A stretch of 10,360 nucleotides of DNA from Chloroflexota bacterium (lineage in GTDB: Bacteria > Chloroflexota > Anaerolineae > JACRMK01): NCBI GenBank assembly GCA_016200765.1, contig JACQEC010000185.1:1-10360 (forward strand), given 5' to 3'. How positions within the stretch are numbered: the stretch's first letter is position 1; each line of letters begins with the position of its first letter. A program made the translations under genes and the position numbers. Shown piece after piece: positions 8,101-10,360 of this stretch. Under the pieces are notes generated by a model. That model searched no databases, was not told the origin of the DNA, and worked only from the letters and a program-made list of their open reading frames with translations.

Positions 8101-10248
8101 CGCGTCGCTCAGCGCGTCGGCCTTCGCCACGAGCGTATCGGTGTACGCGCTCTTCCAGTAGAAACTACCGTCCTCCAACTTCTGCCGCACGCTGTACCAT
8201 GTGCGCTGGTAGAACGACACGGCCAGTGGCTGGCTTCCAAACAACTTGCCTTGGCTGTCCACCACCACCAAGTCCACAGCCTGTTCTTGTCCAGCCGTGC
8301 CAACGTACTTCTGTGGCTTCATGCCGATATAGAACTGGCCCTTGTGCACCGGCACGGTCACGCGGCTGGCGACCGATTGGTTATTGATGTCGCTGACCTC
8401 GGCTTCGAGCGTGAAATTTTGGCTCAGCGGGAAGCTCGTCAGGTCCGCCGTCAACTCGAAATGGAACTTGCCCGCGCTGTCGGTTTGCCCCTTGCCGTCC
8501 CGAATCACGCCGCCCTGCAAACGGCGGTCAGCCGTCAGGTCGTAGTCGCTAAAATTCCAGTAGCCTTTGATGGCATCGCTGTGGAAAAGCAGGTCATCGC
8601 TCAACAGCCGCCACTTGACGGCGGCATCGGCCACCGCGCCGCCAAAAAAGTAGCTCGCGTCTACGTCCACCTTGATGGCGCCGCCGTTGATATACTCCGG
8701 CTTGTCGGTCTGCACGTTGACCTGAAACTCCGGCCGGCGATACTCGGCGACGAGGAAACCCGCGCTGGAGTAGGTGCGGCGCTGCGGCGGGCCGAGTTCG
8801 ATGCTCACGTTGTAACCGCCGGTCGGCGCGTTGTCGCTCAGTTTGACCTCACCGTTGAACGTGCCAAACCGGCTCAAGCTGGTGTTTTGCGACAGGATTT
8901 CCTTCCCTTGGCTGTCGCGCACCTTGACGACGATTATCGTCCCCCCCTCCGGCAGGCTGTACAAGGCGTCGTTGTCACGGCGCACGATGCCGCGGAAAAA
9001 GACCGATTGACCGGGGCGATAGACCGCGCGGTCGGTGTAGAGATTGGCGTAAAACTCCTGCGCGGCGCCGTAATACGGCTGGTTGAAATCCCATGGGCCT
9101 ACACCTTGATTCCAGTCACTGCCGACCGCGGCGACGATGCGGCCATCGCTCTCGCTCAACGCAAAGATGGGCTCGTAGATTGTGACAGGCAAAAATGTCG
9201 GCCGGAACAGGCCATCGGCATCCGATTTGCCCGACGCGATCACGGCGCCCGTCGGGCCGTACAGCGACAGCGGCTGGTTGGCGACCGGCTTTCCACTGCT
9301 CAAGTCGGTCACCCAAACTAGCGCCTCGGTCTGCGTGCGCTTCAGCGTCAGGTTGAGGTTCGAGACCACCAGTAAATGCCGCGCAGGAACCCCCACACCC
9401 GGCGCGATAGCGCGGACAAAATAGATGCCCGGATCAAGGGGGGTGTCCGCAAGGGTTGTCGAGAGGGTGCGCGGCGCGTTCACAGGCGCCGTAACGGCCA
9501 GCGACCAGTCGCGCAGTTTATTCGCCGCGGGTGGCGTGTAACCAGACCAGCGATTGAAGCGGTCGCGGCCCAGCAACCCAATGAGGTCAGCGCGCTCCAC
9601 CCGATAAAGGCTGTAGTCAATGCGGGCGATGTTCGTGAAGTTGGCCAACAGCACCGGCGCACGGCTGGCGTCGTACATGCCCATCATATCCGGCACGTTC
9701 AGGTACATCTGCGGATCGAGCGGCGCGGCGGTGAACTTGATTTGCACGTCCTTGCCCAGCCTATCGCCGTAGCGCGTGCGTGTCTCGCGGCCAATCGTGA
9801 CGGTGTAGGTTTGCGAGGCCAGCCAGCCCCCGCTGATGCGCGCCACCGTGTCACTCCGACCGTACTCCCAGTAGGTTGACTGATTGGTAATGGTCGGCGC
9901 GACCGTGACGATCAGCCCATCGTGATCCATCGGCGAGCTGAACTGCACCTCAAAGCCGCCGCGAATCTCCTTGCTTGCAAGGTCGCCGTCTTTCGGTGTA
10001 GTGGAAACGACCGCAGGCGGCTTGACGGTAGCGAACGACCAACTGACATCCTTGACCGTCGCCGCTGTCTGGCTGGTGTCTTGCGCACCGGCCTTTAGCT
10101 CGGCGGTATATTTCTTGTCCCACGCCAGCGGGGTGCTCGGGCTGAAGCGGGCGATGTCGCCATCCCACTCGAAGCGCCCCGCGACCGGCTGGCGATTGTC
10201 TTGCTGGGTCAGGCTAAAGCGCGATTCGACCGATGCGCGATCTTGCAA
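5188..10248 (-). CDS. Bacterial alpha-2-macroglobulin family protein, 5'-truncated, no thioester
   Basis: The open frame is 1686 codons from a TTG at 10248-10246, which is an unlikely true start: no Shine-Dalgarno, no signal peptide or lipobox, and it opens inside an Ig-like Big_5 domain (residues 1-74). A second Big_5 domain follows at about 78-175, with its FSSPMD motif at 103-108. Next come macroglobulin domains, including the MG2 hallmark TDRAVYRPGQ near 403-413, a bait-region domain at about 755-915 and a Gly-rich linker with five Gly near 960. The A2M core (TAYWNASVVTDAAG, Trp981) is followed by an alpha-toroid at about 1165-1465, and the protein ends in C-terminal MG10-type beta domains. 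The thioester motif CxEQ is replaced by S1191-T-E-E1194. Family members are periplasmic or surface protease traps thought to protect the cell. Here the signal and N-terminal part are missing, so this is probably a disrupted gene. The family call is very secure; loss of function is inferred. Confidence 0.92.
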   Translation of the reverse strand: MQDRASVESRFSLTQQDNRQPVAGRFEWDGDIARFSPSTPLAWDKKYTAELKAGAQDTSQTAATVKDVSWSFATVKPPAVVSTTPKDGDLASKEIRGGFEVQFSSPMDHDGLIVTVAPTITNQSTYWEYGRSDTVARISGGWLASQTYTVTIGRETRTRYGDRLGKDVQIKFTAAPLDPQMYLNVPDMMGMYDASRAPVLLANFTNIARIDYSLYRVERADLIGLLGRDRFNRWSGYTPPAANKLRDWSLAVTAPVNAPRTLSTTLADTPLDPGIYFVRAIAPGVGVPARHLLVVSNLNLTLKRTQTEALVWVTDLSSGKPVANQPLSLYGPTGAVIASGKSDADGLFRPTFLPVTIYEPIFALSESDGRIVAAVGSDWNQGVGPWDFNQPYYGAAQEFYANLYTDRAVYRPGQSVFFRGIVRRDNDALYSLPEGGTIIVVKVRDSQGKEILSQNTSLSRFGTFNGEVKLSDNAPTGGYNVSIELGPPQRRTYSSAGFLVAEYRRPEFQVNVQTDKPEYINGGAIKVDVDASYFFGGAVADAAVKWRLLSDDLLFHSDAIKGYWNFSDYDLTADRRLQGGVIRDGKGQTDSAGKFHFELTADLTSFPLSQNFTLEAEVSDINNQSVASRVTVPVHKGQFYIGMKPQKYVGTAGQEQAVDLVVVDSQGKLFGSQPLAVSFYQRTWYSVRQKLEDGSFYWKSAYTDTLVAKADALSDAQGLAVARFTPPAGGVYRAVGEGTDAGGNKLRSATYLWIAGSDFINWRQENNDRIDLIADKQQYAPGETAEILIPAPFKGAEALLTVERGTIREVRRLTLAGNSERVRVPIRSDYVPNVFISVVLVKGRGPDSPQPQFKLGYVSLSVSTVEKELKVKVTPDKQTTYSPGEKATFTIEASDFSGKPAEAEFSVALVDKAVQSLADDTSASPLQAFYGQRGLGVGTSATLVRSVERSNQTLLAEAKGGGGGALEQQSVRRDFRDTAYWNASVVTDAAGRAQVSVTLPDNLTTWNLTAKGVTASTLVGDARANIVSTLPLLIRPVTPRFMIAGDKVRLEAVVNNNSDQDIADVIVRLDALGVSTANNGQWSAPLKVAAHGKTKVVWEAVVGNVESAALKFSVNSSQWKDGVDLTLPVKRESSAETVGTAGQVDTKIAEQIQLAANADKSAGELQVELNPSLAAASNSGLKFLRSRTYESTEEIISKFFPNVAVYQALKKLGIERADLKRGLETNITFAVQRLYALQNFDGGWGWWSGDMSRPHLTAYALLGLSGARQAGFAVNQDVLNRAEAYLVRYLEQPVDVKTGYAYNERAFIVFSLTEMGRNYTSRAVNLFDQRANLGQYGKAYLLMSLQRLSLPQAKPLLAALTSAALLSATGAHWEEAKPDYWMMNTNTRSTAIIIMALARSEPQNATLASAVRWLMVARKEGHWETTQETAWAILALTEFMQTTGELTGNYSYQVTLNGKPIGDGRVTAANVDQPQTLSVAVKDLAQAAANELIISRDSPDGRLYYSAFLRYYLPVEGIKALNRGIIVGRQYYAVDPQTLKPTDQAIVSAKVGDYVQVKLVVVAPTDLHYLVMEDPLPAGFEAVDTTLKTSSVVVKSPQLEEKGQPARQAEDWWLRPYWSYWAHSEVRDDRVAAFATFLGRGTYEYSYIMRASVAGEFRTPPARAWETYFPDVFGRSAGAVFSIGGD

Positions 10249-10260
10249 TTTAACAAATTA
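10241..10260 (-). other. Probable insertion junction between transposase-like end and alpha-2-macroglobulin
   Basis: Read on the minus strand, the transposase-like frame stops (TAA, 10260-10258), an AT-rich stretch follows (TTTGTTAAATTGCAA, 10257-10243), and the alpha-2-macroglobulin sequence resumes at GATCGCGCATCG. The AT-rich stretch is unlike the GC-rich coding DNA on either side and is where an element end would be expected. It contains a TA (10253-10252), the target dinucleotide of IS630/Tc1-type elements. The exact boundary and the terminal inverted repeat cannot be set because the other end of the element is outside the window. Confidence 0.45.
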
Positions 10261-10360
10261 ATCTACCGACAAACCGACATAGCGCAGCAGGGCTGGGGAG
10301 CCGTGGGCGAACTGGTCAAGGAAGGCGCACACCTGTTGACGCAGGCTCTCCAAGTCCGCG
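10258..10360 (-). CDS. C-terminal end of a probable DDE (IS630-like) transposase (partial)
   Basis: On the minus strand one frame is open from the window edge to TAA at 10260-10258, giving 33 residues. The fragment includes SLRQQVCAFLDQF and ends SPALLRYVGLSVD. A short amphipathic helix followed by a hydrophobic end is reminiscent of the tail of DDE-superfamily transposases. The catalytic core lies outside the window, so the assignment rests on resemblance and context. It is in the same orientation and frame as the alpha-2-macroglobulin gene, whose reading frame starts just three codons after this stop, inside a domain. That supports a mobile element inserted there. It could instead be another gene brought in by a rearrangement. 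Confidence 0.45.
   Translation of the reverse strand, partial: ADLESLRQQVCAFLDQFAHGSPALLRYVGLSVD

Noticed and set aside
8251..9321. Long plus-strand open frame of about 356 codons opposite the alpha-2-macroglobulin gene
   Set aside because: It is antisense to clear macroglobulin domains, has no recognisable motif, and long antisense frames are expected in GC-rich coding DNA.

Overview
This is a GC-rich bacterial window with dense coding, GTG/TTG starts and very short intergenic gaps. The mix of gene types suggests an uncultured or environmental member of the Chloroflexota (Anaerolineae/Chloroflexia-like): a small glycine-rich RRM protein, a large zinc-ribbon/cyclase/ATPase/TPR signalling protein, an atypical APH-like protein and a bacterial alpha-2-macroglobulin. 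This placement is inferred from gene style; no rRNA or other marker gene is present.

Layout. Positions 1-102 hold the end of an unrecognised plus-strand gene. A 92-base gap with a good Shine-Dalgarno follows, then three plus-strand genes that look like one operon with gaps of 43 and 35 bases. They are an RRM RNA-binding protein (195-509), a 1222-residue adenylate/guanylate cyclase fused to a STAND-type ATPase and TPR repeats (553-4221), and an APH-fold phosphotransferase-like protein (4257-5186). The operon meets a long minus-strand gene (5188-10248) tail to tail, with one base between the two stop codons. That gene encodes most of an alpha-2-macroglobulin-family protein. At the right edge (10258-10360, minus strand) is the C-terminal end of what looks like a DDE transposase.

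Main interpretation. The alpha-2-macroglobulin reading frame begins in the middle of an Ig-like (Big_5) domain. It has no signal peptide, no ribosome binding site and only a TTG as possible start. An in-frame stop lies three codons upstream, and that stop appears to end the transposase-like frame. The simplest reading is that an insertion sequence has separated this gene from its 5' part, so the copy is probably broken. Separately, its thioester site (normally CxEQ) reads S-T-E-E, so even the intact protein would not have trapped targets covalently. Two other proteins have altered active-site residues: the cyclase has Arg where the purine-selecting Lys is expected, and the APH-like protein has Asn where the catalytic Asp is expected.

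No tRNA, rRNA, CRISPR array or convincing intrinsic terminator was seen. I see no clear sign of a new multi-gene system. The most useful leads are the insertion junction, the three altered active sites and the RRM-cyclase-APH gene set.
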